Below, in pieces: positions 1 through 8,926 of a DNA stretch of 53,848 nt. The number at the start of each line of letters is the position of its first letter. Position 1 is the stretch's first letter. The position numbers were made by a program, and so were the translations under genes. The stretch comes from Bdellovibrio bacteriovorus. GTDB lineage: Bacteria; Bdellovibrionota; Bdellovibrionia; Bdellovibrionales; Bdellovibrionaceae. The stretch is taken from positions 1 to 53,848 of the forward strand of contig NZ_LUKF01000008.1 in the NCBI RefSeq assembly GCF_001592755.1, read 5' to 3'. The notes below the pieces were generated by a model. It was not told the DNA's origin. It made no database searches and saw nothing but the letters and a program-made list of their open reading frames with translations.

Positions 1-569
1 GCGACGAGGTAGACGGTTGTATCGAAACCTTGCGGCCTTGTCAACACCCTAAAATCATTTTTTCAAAAAAAATTTAATAAAACGTTTTATGAAAAAGGAT
101 TCGTGTTTCTCGCTAAAAGAGCGTTCATGTAAAACATCGAATACAAATCAATGGTTTAGCACTTAGCTTGTTTGGATAATTCCGAAACGACTTAGCGAGG
201 AAGCACGGTTTATAGTGGGTATTCCCGGCGCTTGCAAGCTTTTTTAATGCCTATAATGCCGGCATTGATACGTCACATCTTGCTGCTTTTTTGGGCAAAA
301 TCAACCCGTCTGCTGAAAAAACTAACTAAAACCGGCCTAAATGCCCAGTTTGAAGGCGTCTTCTTAGAAAAGCCCTCCAAAAAATTTTAGAAAAAAATTT
401 GAATCTAATCTCCCAATCCCCCACTTTTCCCCGAAAACCTCACAAATATGTTTAAAACATCGCTTCGGCATTTGCCGATGACCTAAAGACATAAACCCGA
501 AATTGGACGGCGAGAATACGAAGGTGGATTTACGAAGACGCCCAAGAGTTAAGAAGCTCCCTCTTTGAA
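1..569. other. Intergenic stretch without a supported gene
   Basis: No coding region here has a convincing start, composition or recognisable protein. The stretch is AT-rich in its first 160 bases and has a short 12-base palindrome (AATGCCGGCATT) near position 260. A 69-codon open frame on the minus strand near its right end has no ribosome binding site and no family resemblance, so it is not called. The left edge may be the upstream region of a gene outside the window. Confidence 0.5.
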
Positions 570-923
570 TCAATTAAAAGATTTTTGCGAACAGATCACC
601 TTAAGCTCGACCATCAACGTTGATATTTCACCATTAAGACGAACGAACGCGGCTTCTATCTCGGGATAATTTGGGTTTTGCCACTGCTCTTCTATACTCT
701 TTACTGTTGTGACAGGGTCGACGTGATGGAAATGAGCTATAGAGCCTTTGAGCTTGTGAGCCGTTTCTTTGATTCTTTTATTCTCTTTAGAGGCGATAGC
801 GGTTTTCAAAGCGTCCAACTGGTCAGCTACAGTATCGCAGAAGGCTTCTGTCACTGTTTTAAAAAGATCCCAGTCGCCAAGAAAATTCCTATCAAGAACT
901 TCTTTGAAATCAAGCTTGTTCAT
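570..923 (-). CDS. Hpt (histidine phosphotransfer) domain protein
   Basis: A 117-residue stand-alone Hpt domain. It carries the phosphorylatable histidine in the signature AHKLKGS (His about residue 56) inside an all-helical protein, as in phosphorelay intermediates that pass phosphate between hybrid kinases and response regulators in the cytoplasm. The start at 923 is chosen because AGGAGG lies 6 bases upstream. The frame continues upstream without a stop, but that part belongs to a different degraded protein (see 924-1265). No kinase or receiver gene lies next to it, so its partners must be elsewhere. Domain assignment is from the visible motif and length; the pathway is unknown. Confidence 0.85.
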   Translation of the reverse strand: MNKLDFKEVLDRNFLGDWDLFKTVTEAFCDTVADQLDALKTAIASKENKRIKETAHKLKGSIAHFHHVDPVTTVKSIEEQWQNPNYPEIEAAFVRLNGEISTLMVELKVICSQKSFN

Positions 924-1265
924 CTTATTCCTCCTACGGTCAAATAAAGTAAGAAATTTAAAACCGTTACGTTCCATGGATCCCCAGCGGATGTCCCCTT
1001 TAAAGAAATCCACGAAGGCAAGTATGCGCCAAGTAGAGTTCAACTGTCGATAGCCTAAGTTTTCAACCACCGCCGATACGAGCAGAAGCATGATACAGCG
1101 AAGATTTTTATATCTATGATAATAAAGTTCGCCAATAGCGCAGGCACCGATAGAGATCAACATGCCATAGAGAGACTCACCAACATAAACTGAAGAATCT
1201 GTCCGGGATCTAAAGCCCTCAAGGCATAGAAATAAGGACAACGCAGGCCAGGGACATTCGTAGTT
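924..1265 (-). pseudogene. Remnant of the C-terminus of a membrane family-2 glycosyltransferase
   Basis: Upstream of and in frame with the Hpt start there is about 110 codons of sequence resembling the end of multi-spanning GT2 glycosyltransferases. It has a hydrophobic helix, then ELYYHRYKNLR, then the typical tail VVENLGYRQL, TWR and FFKGDIRWGSMERNGF (compare the family's ENFGYRQ, WR, GxxxWGxMxRKGF). The catalytic DxD, TED and QxxRW parts are missing, an in-frame TGA lies near 1266-1268, and there is no credible start, so this is a decayed fragment. The original stop has apparently been lost, which makes the frame run into the Hpt gene. A real fusion is unlikely because the Hpt gene has its own strong ribosome binding site. 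Confidence 0.6.
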
Positions 1266-1381
1266 TCATCTGATACTCCAACGTTCTTTTAAAGTATCGG
1301 TGATCTACGCAGAGTCTCAACGATCGTGTTTATAACTTAACAATGTCGTAGCTATTCTCAGAATCGAACGGAAGGAATGTA

Positions 1382-2059
1382 TTAGGACCCACGCAGTTCT
1401 ATGGCGGGTTTGTTGATTTCGCGATAGATCTGCTCAATCACCTTTCTTTTTAGTGGCGATTCTTTAGAGGTTTCGCGATAAAGCTTTGTAATCTGTTGAT
1501 GGATTCTTTTTTTGGTTTCGCCGGAAAATTGATGATAAGCGCTTTTTAGTACAAGCATGGAGGTCGCACCCAGCATTTCGTTTTGTAGTTTAATACGATC
1601 ATTTGTGGGTAAAAGCTCGCTACAAAGAAGCTCCGTCACACTGCCTTTGCAGAAGTCTATATATTCCTGCCATTTGCCTTTGGCGAAATCCGCGATCTCG
1701 GATTTTGTCAGAAGCTCGCTTTGTTCTAACTGCTGATTGATCAATGATTGAAATACAATGTCGTATTTTTTGTCTTTCTTAAATCCCTGAATTTCTGGCC
1801 CGCCCATCAAACGCTGAAGACAAGAACCGGCGACATACTTAGTTAACATGTCGTCGCTGTCTTTATAAGTTTCTACTAGGCAGCGCAGTGGCTGCTGCAT
1901 TTCGCTTTTTAAAGTCTCGGGCGACTTCGCCGTTTTGGCTAATGCCAAGATTCGATCTTGGTATTGATAAAGATCCTGAGCCTCGTAAATAACGCAGGTT
2001 TCGTCCGCCCAAGAAGTATTCATCAAAAAGAAACTTAGAATAAAAATCAAAGTCTTCAT
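1382..2059 (-). CDS. Secreted protein of unknown function
   Basis: A 225-residue protein with a clear Sec signal peptide (MKTLIFILSFFLMNTSWA, cleavage before DETC). The mature part is helical and charged, with several cysteines (near residues 22, 59, 80, 136 and 145) that could form disulphides in the periplasm. I do not recognise a family. It is transcribed away from the FKBP gene, and the 116 bases between them probably hold divergent promoters. Coding potential is good (signal peptide, balanced composition), but the role is unknown. Confidence 0.7.
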   Translation of the reverse strand: MKTLIFILSFFLMNTSWADETCVIYEAQDLYQYQDRILALAKTAKSPETLKSEMQQPLRCLVETYKDSDDMLTKYVAGSCLQRLMGGPEIQGFKKDKKYDIVFQSLINQQLEQSELLTKSEIADFAKGKWQEYIDFCKGSVTELLCSELLPTNDRIKLQNEMLGATSMLVLKSAYHQFSGETKKRIHQQITKLYRETSKESPLKRKVIEQIYREINKPAIELRGS

Positions 2060-2175
2060 TTCTTTAGCCTAATTTCCAGGGAGGCGTTTTCCAAGAGAAA
2101 ATACTTGTGCGAAAGCAGAATGTGGCCTCGGCGCCTTTTCTTGACTAGACCTGCGTTCGCCGCTATCAATTCTTT

Positions 2176-2514
2176 ATGGATACAAGCGAACTTAAGATTA
2201 CGGACACAGTTGTTGGTACAGGCAAAGAGGCCGTAAAAGGTGCTCTGTTAATCTGCCACTATGAAGGCTTCCTTGAAGATGGAACAAAGTTTGACTCATC
2301 CTATGATCATGGCCGGCCTTTTCAATTTGTCATCGGCTCTAAGCGCGTCATTAAGGGTTGGGACATGGGACTTATGGGTATGCGTGAAGGTGGCAAGCGC
2401 ACACTTTTTGTTCCTGCACACTTAGGCTATGGTGAACGCAGTATCGGAAAGATCCCACCCCATTCAAATTTGATTTTTTACGTAGAGCTTTTGGAGGCTC
2501 GCCCGCGCGAATAG
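2176..2514 (+). CDS. FKBP-type peptidyl-prolyl cis-trans isomerase
   Basis: A 112-residue single-domain FKBP, the size of FKBP12-like enzymes. It catalyses cis-trans isomerisation of Xaa-Pro bonds. The active-site pocket residues are visible: Tyr29 in HYEG, Phe39-Asp40 in KFDSS, Trp62 in VIKGWD, and Tyr85 in GYGER, followed by the usual IPPHSNLIFYVELL ending. There is no signal peptide, so it is cytoplasmic. It has its own promoter region shared with the divergent secreted-protein gene and lies 38 bases before the oxidoreductase gene, so the two may be co-transcribed. Confidence 0.95.
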   Translation: MDTSELKITDTVVGTGKEAVKGALLICHYEGFLEDGTKFDSSYDHGRPFQFVIGSKRVIKGWDMGLMGMREGGKRTLFVPAHLGYGERSIGKIPPHSNLIFYVELLEARPRE

Positions 2515-2552
2515 ATCTTCCTATACTGATGTCACAATCAGTGGAGGTAGCC

Positions 2553-3515
2553 ATGAACTCGCCGCACACAATGCACACGATTTCGATCAATAAGTTCGGA
2601 GGCCCTGAGGAGTTAAAACTTCAAGACCTTCCTCGCCCTGCTCTTGATGCCCACGAAGTTCTTATTCGCCTTGAATACGCCGGCGTAGGACCTTGGGACC
2701 CCGCAGAGCTTCACGGAGAGTTTGAACAATATAAACCCGAAAAATCCCACTTCCCCTACATCTTAGGCTCCGAGGGCGCGGGCACCATCGAAGCCATTGG
2801 ATCAAGCGTAAAGAATTTCAAAGTTGGCGACCGCGTTTATGCATCGAGCTTTTTAAATCCTAAGGGCGGATTTTATGCAGAGTATGTGGCTGCCGATGAA
2901 GATCTTGTGTTTCACGTTCCGAAAAATCTTTCTTTAGAACAGGCGGCCGTCATGGCTGGTGTGGGTATCACGGCCCTGCGCGGACTGCAGGATACTTTGC
3001 AGCTAAGACCTGGACAAAGTGTTTTGATTTTTGGGGCTAGCGGAGGCATTGGCCACCTCGCCGTGCAAATCGCTAAATATATGAAGGCTCGCGTAATTGC
3101 AGTGGCTTCGGGGAAAGATGGAGTGGACCTTGTTAGCAAGTTAGGTGCGGATGTGACTCTGGACGGCCATACGGAAAATCTTGTTGAGCAGATAAATCAA
3201 AAAGTACCAGAGGGGCTGGATGCGATATTGCTGACGGCGGGAGGAAAACAAATCAAGGACCTCTTTAAATGTTTAAAGCCACAAGGCGTGGCCATTGCCC
3301 CTAACGGAGTGAATCTTCCGACAGAAACAATTCCCTTAGTGAAAACTTACGACGGTGATGTCAATCATGAAATTCTAGAGCGCTTTAACAAGATGGCCGA
3401 GTCAGGAAAATTTAAAGTGCACGTGTCCCAAATATTCCCTTTGGAAAAGGCAGTCGAAGCTCATCAAGCATTGAGCGAGCATCATTTGGGAAAGCTCGCT
3501 TTGAAGGTTCACTAA
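2553..3515 (+). CDS. NAD(P)H quinone oxidoreductase-like MDR-family enzyme
   Basis: A zinc-free medium-chain dehydrogenase/reductase of 320 residues. It has the GroES-like N-terminal domain (EYAGVGPWDPAELHG, SEGAGTIEAIG, VGDRVYA) and a Rossmann domain with the dinucleotide motif GASGGIGHLAVQIAK. The likely reaction is NAD(P)H-dependent reduction of a quinone or enone, and the substrate cannot be read from sequence. The start at 2553 is preferred over one 24 bases upstream because GGAGG lies 5 bases before it. The gene ends at a shared bidirectional terminator. Confidence 0.88.
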   Translation: MNSPHTMHTISINKFGGPEELKLQDLPRPALDAHEVLIRLEYAGVGPWDPAELHGEFEQYKPEKSHFPYILGSEGAGTIEAIGSSVKNFKVGDRVYASSFLNPKGGFYAEYVAADEDLVFHVPKNLSLEQAAVMAGVGITALRGLQDTLQLRPGQSVLIFGASGGIGHLAVQIAKYMKARVIAVASGKDGVDLVSKLGADVTLDGHTENLVEQINQKVPEGLDAILLTAGGKQIKDLFKCLKPQGVAIAPNGVNLPTETIPLVKTYDGDVNHEILERFNKMAESGKFKVHVSQIFPLEKAVEAHQALSEHHLGKLALKVH

Positions 3516-3552
3516 AAAAAGGAACAAGGCTTTCACCTTGTTCCTTATATTT
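3513..3552. terminator. Bidirectional rho-independent terminator
   Basis: A perfect 11-base-pair stem (AAGGAACAAGG at 3519-3529, CCTTGTTCCTT at 3536-3546) with a 6-base loop is flanked by an A-run on the left and a T-rich stretch on the right. It can end both the oxidoreductase gene (plus) and the metal-efflux operon (minus), which converge here. Confidence 0.85.
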
Positions 3553-4805
3553 TATTTTTGCGAGTGCAGTGCCAGCTGTGATGAATAAAGCGTGTTAAAG
3601 TCGCGATTGATTTCAGCATATCTTTTTTTGGCTTCGATATACTTTTCTGTCGCCTCCATAACATCGGGAGAGTTTTTTACTCCCCGTCCATACTCTTTCA
3701 AAGTGGCATTCAAATAGGATTGTGAGGCCTTGATATTCTCTTCGGCATCGTGAACAAAGGAATGCAAGGTCTTCAGCCCGTCTAACACAGACTCCTGATC
3801 AATTTCAGATTGCTTGATCAAAAAGTCGAGCTCTTTTGCTTTCGCCGCCGTTTCTTTTTGCAGACTGCCGCGCTCAATCCTAGAGTCGATAGCTTTACCC
3901 AAGGACCAAGACGCCTTTACGCCAACGTAGGACTCTCGTCGCTCGGAGGCAGAAGGAATATCACGCTCGTCTCGTTGATTGGGTTCTGAAAAGCCCGCGT
4001 AAAGGTCCAATTCAGGCAGATATCCTGCTTTGAGCTGACTTTTGCGAGCTTCAGAAATTTCCACTTCGGTGCGAGCTTTTCTTACATGAGCCATATCCGC
4101 AATCTTTAAAGGCTGAATATTGATTTCCCAGTCGTGAACGTGCTGAAAAGGTCCTTGCGGTAAAACAGCTTCGTTCTTTCCCAGAGCAATGCCAAGTCGC
4201 TTCGAAAGACTGCGAATGTCTTTTTCAACCATAGAAATTTCTTGCCTGATCAAAGACATCTTCATTTGAAACTCTAAACGGTCCGTGCTGGTCGCCACTC
4301 CGGAGTTGATACGACGATTGGCTTCATTCAGATTCTTCTGCGACAAAGCCAAGTGAGTTTCCAGAGAGTTTTTAACCTCCATTTTAAAAACCAAAAGCCA
4401 GTAAACCTCGTACGCTCGTTGAAGTTCATCTTGGAAGACTCTTCGTTCGTCCGAAATGGCGCTTTTGGTTTCAAGTTCACGTACTTGCTCTTCCTTGAGG
4501 TCTGAGCCGCCACGATAAAGATTTACGCTGGCTTCCACTCTCCAAGAAGACTGGGTGTCTTGAACTTCGCTTCCCAGCTTGAAGTTTTCTTGCGAAATCT
4601 CGGCGCTGACATCGGGTAAAAATGAGCGCGCCAAAGAGCCTTCACGCGCTTTTTTGGCTTCTGCTTTTTGTTGCATCGCCTCGACGACCGGATTTTTCGC
4701 CTTGATGAGTTCTTCTATTTTTTCAAAAGAAATAGTTTCTGCTCCTTGGGCGGTCGACCAGATCCCCCCTAAGATCAGAATTAGAAAATATTTTTGCAAT
4801 TTCAT
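3552..4805 (-). CDS. TolC-family outer-membrane efflux protein
   Basis: A 417-residue outer-membrane channel component with a signal peptide (cleaved after ...IWSTAQGA). Two long helical repeats typical of TolC/CusC/CzcC proteins are visible: one around residues 30-200, the other in the C-terminal half with ATEKYIEAKKRYAEINRDFNTLY. It would form the trimeric exit duct for the RND pump encoded two genes upstream. It lies 9 bases after the small AHEGHH protein gene, as the last gene of the operon. It is slightly short for the family and lacks a lipobox. Confidence 0.9.
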   Translation of the reverse strand: MKLQKYFLILILGGIWSTAQGAETISFEKIEELIKAKNPVVEAMQQKAEAKKAREGSLARSFLPDVSAEISQENFKLGSEVQDTQSSWRVEASVNLYRGGSDLKEEQVRELETKSAISDERRVFQDELQRAYEVYWLLVFKMEVKNSLETHLALSQKNLNEANRRINSGVATSTDRLEFQMKMSLIRQEISMVEKDIRSLSKRLGIALGKNEAVLPQGPFQHVHDWEINIQPLKIADMAHVRKARTEVEISEARKSQLKAGYLPELDLYAGFSEPNQRDERDIPSASERRESYVGVKASWSLGKAIDSRIERGSLQKETAAKAKELDFLIKQSEIDQESVLDGLKTLHSFVHDAEENIKASQSYLNATLKEYGRGVKNSPDVMEATEKYIEAKKRYAEINRDFNTLYSSQLALHSQK

Positions 4806-4814
4806 AGACGCCTT

Positions 4815-5219
4815 CTATTTGCGAGGTTCAACTGTAAATTTCAGATTGTCGTCATGTCCCGTTACGGAATCGTTGATATTTACAATCAAAGTGTAGCGAT
4901 GGATGCCTTTTGCATCAAAGTTCGCTTCGAGAAGATTTCCTTGGACTTTGAACGAGAGAGATTCTTTTTTCTTCGTTCGTGGTATTTCGGTAAATAACTT
5001 CACTTTAAAGCGCGTGGCATCTGCAGGTTTTAAATCTTTTGAATAAAGATAAACTTTAATGTCATTGCCTTTGGTCACCACTTCAACGTGAGACTCTTCA
5101 AGTGATTTGATGACGCCGCCTTTAGGCGCTTGAACCATTCCTGGAGAGTCATGATGACCTTCATGCGCCCAGGCCATCGTCGCTACGCCAAGAACAAGAG
5201 TGAAGATAAGATTTTTCAT
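4815..5219 (-). CDS. Small periplasmic metal-binding-like protein, RND operon
   Basis: A 134-residue exported protein with signal peptide MKNLIFTLVLGVATMAWA, followed at once by HEGHH, a likely metal-binding His cluster. The mature domain (APKGGVIKSLEESHVEVV, then DIKVYLYSKDLKPADA) resembles the beta-rich N-terminal module of CzcB-type adaptor proteins, but the helical hairpin, lipoyl and barrel parts are absent. The start at 5219 is chosen over an ATG at 5234 because it gives a clean signal peptide and has a purine-rich AAGGGA upstream. It sits where the membrane-fusion protein gene is expected, between pump and channel. A role as metal carrier or minimal adaptor is inference. Confidence 0.75.
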   Translation of the reverse strand: MKNLIFTLVLGVATMAWAHEGHHDSPGMVQAPKGGVIKSLEESHVEVVTKGNDIKVYLYSKDLKPADATRFKVKLFTEIPRTKKKESLSFKVQGNLLEANFDAKGIHRYTLIVNINDSVTGHDDNLKFTVEPRK

Positions 5220-5233
5220 AGTAGGTCCCTTCA

Positions 5234-8200
5234 TTATAAAGTTTCAGATTTATTATTTTCTTGAGTGTATTTTTCAGCCGACCTTTTACCAAATCGGTAA
5301 AAAAGCGTCGGTGTAAGAACAATGTCTAAGAGTGTGGCCGTGATAAGACCGCCCACAATCACAACAGCGACAGGGTGAAGGATTTCACTGCCCGGCTCAC
5401 CTTTAGCAAAAACCAAAGGTAGTAACGCAAGTGAGGCCACACAAGCCGTCATCATGACAGGAACAAGTCGCTCTTGCGAACCTCGAATAATCATATCTTT
5501 GGAAAAGGTTTCGCCTTCAAATTTCATCAAATGAAGATAATGCGAGATCATCATGATGCCATTTCTTGAAGCGACTCCGCAAAGAGTGATAAATCCGACA
5601 AGGCTCGCCACCGTGATCGTGCGGTCTGTGGCAAAAAGAAGAATGATGCCACCAATAAACGCAAACGGAATGGTGATCATAATCTGAGCCGTAATAGCCT
5701 TCGATCTGAAGTGCGAGTAAAGAACAAGTATAATTCCTGCCAGAGAAATCAAACCAAAGAGCAAAATATTACGGGTGGCTTTTTGCTGACTTTCAAACTG
5801 GCCTCCGTAAACCACGTAATAGCCTTCAGGAAGTTTCACGGTGCTTGAAACCTTGTTTTGCAGTTCGTTCACTAAGCCCGCTAGATCCCTTTTGTTCGCA
5901 TTCGCCGAAATCACAATACGCCGCTGGCTGTTTTCGCGATTGATTTCATTAGGTCCGCTGGTTTCATAAATATCCGCAACCTGCTCTAACAAAACCTTTC
6001 TTCCATCCGGCATTGTTTTAATCACCGTCTTCTGCATTTGCTCTAAGGTCTGCTTGGAACTATCGTCAAATCTGTAGAAGACATCATACACTTTTGTGCC
6101 GTCAAGAACCTGAGCAACGGATTCTCCATTGAACGCCCCTTCTAAAAGCGACGTGATTTCACCGGGGCTCATTCCGTACTGAGCGGCTTCTTCACGTAAG
6201 ACGTGAATTTTAATCTGAGGAATCAAGCCTTGGCTTTCAACACGAAGATCGACTAAGCCCGGAGTTCCTTCCAAAGCCTCTTTAACTTCGGCGGCTTTTT
6301 CTCTTAATGTCGTTAAATCCGGTCCAAAGATTTTGATGGCGATAGCGGCATTTACTCCGGAAAGCATATGATCAATAAGATGACCGATGGGTTGCCCAAT
6401 ATTAATAGCAAGACCCGGAAGACCTTGATTTAGGTTTTCTCGGATCTCATTTAAGACGACTTCCTTGCTTCTTCCACCATTTTTAAAGTCCACGTCCATT
6501 TCGCTGACGTTCACACCCATGGCATGCTCATCCATTTCGGCGCGCCCGGTTCGACGAGAAACTGACTTCACTTCTTTGGTTTTTAGAATCAGTGCCTCAG
6601 CCTGATTTCCATATTCATTCGACTGCTTCAAGCTGGTGCCCGGCGGAGCACTGACGCTGATCATCGCCGTGCCTTCATTGAATTGCGGCAGAAAGTCTTT
6701 ACCCATAAAAGGCAGAAGGCTTAGTGCTACAACCACAAGTCCGGCGGTCATCGCCAGCACGAAATTAGATCGTGGCAAAGCCCACTCTAAGACCTTTTTA
6801 TCCCATTTTTTTAACAACTGCACAAAACGTGTGTCTTGATGTTCTTTCAAAGGCGACTTAGCTAAGAAATAAGAAGCCAAGACCGGCGTCACAGTCAAAG
6901 AGACCACCAACGACGAAAGCAGTGCCGTTAGATAAGCAACAGCCAACGGAGTGAACAGTCTTCCCTCTAAGCCCGTCAAATTAAAGAGAGGCAGGAACAC
7001 CATGACGATAATCACCGTCGCAAGAACAATGGAGTTTCGTACTTCCGAAGAGGCATCGAAAATAACCTTCAAAGCCGAACGCGGCTGACTGAGTTTGGCA
7101 TTTTCTCTAAGCCGGCGGAAAACATTTTCGACATCGACGATAGAGTCATCGACCAGCTCACCGATCGCAATAGCAAGCCCGCCCAGAGTCATCGTGTTTA
7201 CGGATAGACCGAACCATTTAAAAACTAAAGCGGTCGCTAAGAAAGAGACCGGAATCGCCGTCAGCGTAATAAGCGACATACGTAGGTTGGAAAGAAAAAT
7301 AAAAAGAACTACGAAAACCAGAACGGTTCCCCATTTTAGTTTTCCTTGGATTCCTTTAATAGATGTCTCAATGAAATTTGCTTGCTTAAAGACATCCGTA
7401 TTAATAACCAAACCTTGTGGTAATGACGGCTTAATTTCTTGAATGGCTTTTTCAACACCGTTGGTGATCTGAACAGTGTCTGCACCGGGCTGTTTTTGAA
7501 TGGTCATAACGACGGAAGGCTTTCCCATGAAACTGCCTTCGCCTCGCTTTAACTTCGGAGCTTCGACCACTTCGGCGACATCCTTTACGAAAATAGGTCG
7601 ACCGAAGTGCAGGCCGATTTTCGTGTTTTTGATATCATCTAAAGTTTCAACCACACCAATATTGCGCACCAAAAATTCTTGTTGGTCTTTTTCTAAAAAA
7701 CCTCCCGTGGTGTTCTGACTGATCTGCGCTAGCTCCTTATCGATCTGCTCTAAGCTGATTTGAAACTTATTGATCTTCTGAGCAGACAACAGAATCTGGT
7801 ACTGCTTCAGTCCGCCCCCGATAGAAATAACTTGCGCCACTCCGGGGATAGTCATCAGACGAGGACGAATCACCCACTCGGCGATATTTCGCACTTCGAG
7901 GGGATGAACAGATTCGTTCTCAGAATAAAGAGCGATCTGCTGGATCTGTCCCATTAATGAAGATATCGGACCCATGGTGGGTGAAATATCTTTTGGCAGG
8001 CGTTCTTTTGCTAATGCCAGCTTTTCTTGAACCAACTGGCGATTTCGATAAATATCGGTGTTCCACTCAAATTCGACGTAGATGGCGGAAAGACCGATGC
8101 CTGATTGGGAACGAATTCGCTCTACACCTGGAAGTCCGTTTAAGTAAGACTCAATGGGAAATGTAACCCGGGTTTCAACCTCTTCCGGAGCCATCCCGTG

Positions 8201-8359
8201 AGCCTCAGTCATAATTGTGACCGTGGGTTTATTGATGTCTGGAAAAACATCAATGGGTAAATGGCTTACTGTCACGGCCCCATAAACCACGATAAAAGCC
8301 GTGGCCGCTACGACAAGAAGCCGATGGTTCAAGGCGAACCTAATAATAGAATTCAACAT
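5234..8359 (-). CDS. Heavy-metal efflux RND transporter permease (CzcA/CusA family)
   Basis: A 1041-residue inner-membrane RND pump of the heavy-metal (HME) class, full length for the family. It exports metal ions from the periplasm or cytoplasm, driven by proton influx. Visible features are the first membrane helix at residues 10-30, FPDINKPTVTIMTEAHGMAPEEVE after it, and an acidic proton-relay segment in TM4, GELVDDSIVDVEN (about 400-412). Two large periplasmic loops and a second block of membrane helices end at about residue 1025. The substrate (Cu/Ag versus Zn/Co/Cd) cannot be fixed by eye. The next gene follows with its first possible ATG overlapping this stop. No CusB/CzcB-length adaptor gene is adjacent, which is odd. 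Confidence 0.95.
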   Translation of the reverse strand: MLNSIIRFALNHRLLVVAATAFIVVYGAVTVSHLPIDVFPDINKPTVTIMTEAHGMAPEEVETRVTFPIESYLNGLPGVERIRSQSGIGLSAIYVEFEWNTDIYRNRQLVQEKLALAKERLPKDISPTMGPISSLMGQIQQIALYSENESVHPLEVRNIAEWVIRPRLMTIPGVAQVISIGGGLKQYQILLSAQKINKFQISLEQIDKELAQISQNTTGGFLEKDQQEFLVRNIGVVETLDDIKNTKIGLHFGRPIFVKDVAEVVEAPKLKRGEGSFMGKPSVVMTIQKQPGADTVQITNGVEKAIQEIKPSLPQGLVINTDVFKQANFIETSIKGIQGKLKWGTVLVFVVLFIFLSNLRMSLITLTAIPVSFLATALVFKWFGLSVNTMTLGGLAIAIGELVDDSIVDVENVFRRLRENAKLSQPRSALKVIFDASSEVRNSIVLATVIIVMVFLPLFNLTGLEGRLFTPLAVAYLTALLSSLVVSLTVTPVLASYFLAKSPLKEHQDTRFVQLLKKWDKKVLEWALPRSNFVLAMTAGLVVVALSLLPFMGKDFLPQFNEGTAMISVSAPPGTSLKQSNEYGNQAEALILKTKEVKSVSRRTGRAEMDEHAMGVNVSEMDVDFKNGGRSKEVVLNEIRENLNQGLPGLAINIGQPIGHLIDHMLSGVNAAIAIKIFGPDLTTLREKAAEVKEALEGTPGLVDLRVESQGLIPQIKIHVLREEAAQYGMSPGEITSLLEGAFNGESVAQVLDGTKVYDVFYRFDDSSKQTLEQMQKTVIKTMPDGRKVLLEQVADIYETSGPNEINRENSQRRIVISANANKRDLAGLVNELQNKVSSTVKLPEGYYVVYGGQFESQQKATRNILLFGLISLAGIILVLYSHFRSKAITAQIMITIPFAFIGGIILLFATDRTITVASLVGFITLCGVASRNGIMMISHYLHLMKFEGETFSKDMIIRGSQERLVPVMMTACVASLALLPLVFAKGEPGSEILHPVAVVIVGGLITATLLDIVLTPTLFYRFGKRSAEKYTQENNKSETL

Positions 8360-8418
8360 GCGACAACCTCAGTTTCGCTAAATAATTATGAAAATATTGA
8401 AGGGATTGTTGGCTTAAA

Positions 8419-8805
8419 CTAAGCGCGCGGAGGTTGCCATGGCTTTTCCAGTGGCAAAATCGAATGCAACTGGGACTCTTTAAAAAATCCCAATTTATTA
8501 GGCGCAATAAAAGCAGAAACTTTCACCGACAACTCAGTTACTAGGACTGAGCCGTGATGCATGTGACAGTGACCAAAAAGACAAAATCCTAGATCACCAC
8601 AATGAGATTCCTCGGCCGAAGGATCCGTGTGTTCGTCATGGGCGATACCGGCCGTACTTCCAGCTTCTGTAGTAATTTTATCGGTATGACATTGCGCTAA
8701 AGACAGATTTGACATGACGACCTGAAACGAAAAAAGCATCCCTAAAACCAATAACACTGGCTTTACAAGATGCTTTAAAAATGAGCGCAAATACGAAGGC
8801 GTCAT
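8419..8805 (-). CDS. Cys/His-rich exported protein at head of metal-efflux operon
   Basis: A 128-residue protein with an N-terminal hydrophobic segment (VKPVLLVLGMLFSFQVVM) that may be a signal peptide or anchor. A metal-binding-looking stretch follows: QCHTDK, AHDEHTD, ESHCGDLGFC and FGHCHMHHG. Small Cys/His-rich proteins of this kind precede czc-type efflux genes in many bacteria and may sense or buffer the metal. The start is uncertain: ATG at 8805 is used, but GTG at 8817 and TTG at 8844 are in frame. The pump gene follows after 59 bases. No metalloregulator gene is present nearby. Confidence 0.65.
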   Translation of the reverse strand: MTPSYLRSFLKHLVKPVLLVLGMLFSFQVVMSNLSLAQCHTDKITTEAGSTAGIAHDEHTDPSAEESHCGDLGFCLFGHCHMHHGSVLVTELSVKVSAFIAPNKLGFFKESQLHSILPLEKPWQPPRA

Positions 8806-8839
8806 ATCTTTAATCACTCTATGCCTGAGGAAGAGCGCC

Positions 8840-8863
8840 GTCAAGAATCAAGGCCTTCTTGAC
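8840..8863. promoter_or_regulatory. Inverted repeat upstream of metal-efflux operon, possible operator
   Basis: A perfect 8-base inverted repeat, GTCAAGAA (8840-8847) and TTCTTGAC (8856-8863), with an 8-base spacer. It lies in the short gap between the divergent metal-efflux operon and the NADAR lipoprotein gene. Its position suits an operator for a metal-responsive repressor or MerR-type activator. It also overlaps the most upstream possible start codon of the Cys/His-rich gene. No regulator gene is visible in the window. Confidence 0.4.
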
Positions 8864-8926
8864 GCATAAGTCTCAGTCTGACCCAAAAACATTGAGATCC
8901 TTATTCAGTTCTGAAATAACTGCTTT

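Noticed and set aside
364-573. 69-codon minus-strand open frame beside the Hpt gene
   Set aside because: Composition is not protein-like, no start signal; overlaps the Hpt stop region by chance.
2372-2590. Antisense open frame across the FKBP 3' end
   Set aside because: Shadow of the FKBP and oxidoreductase codons with unusual Cys content; no independent support.
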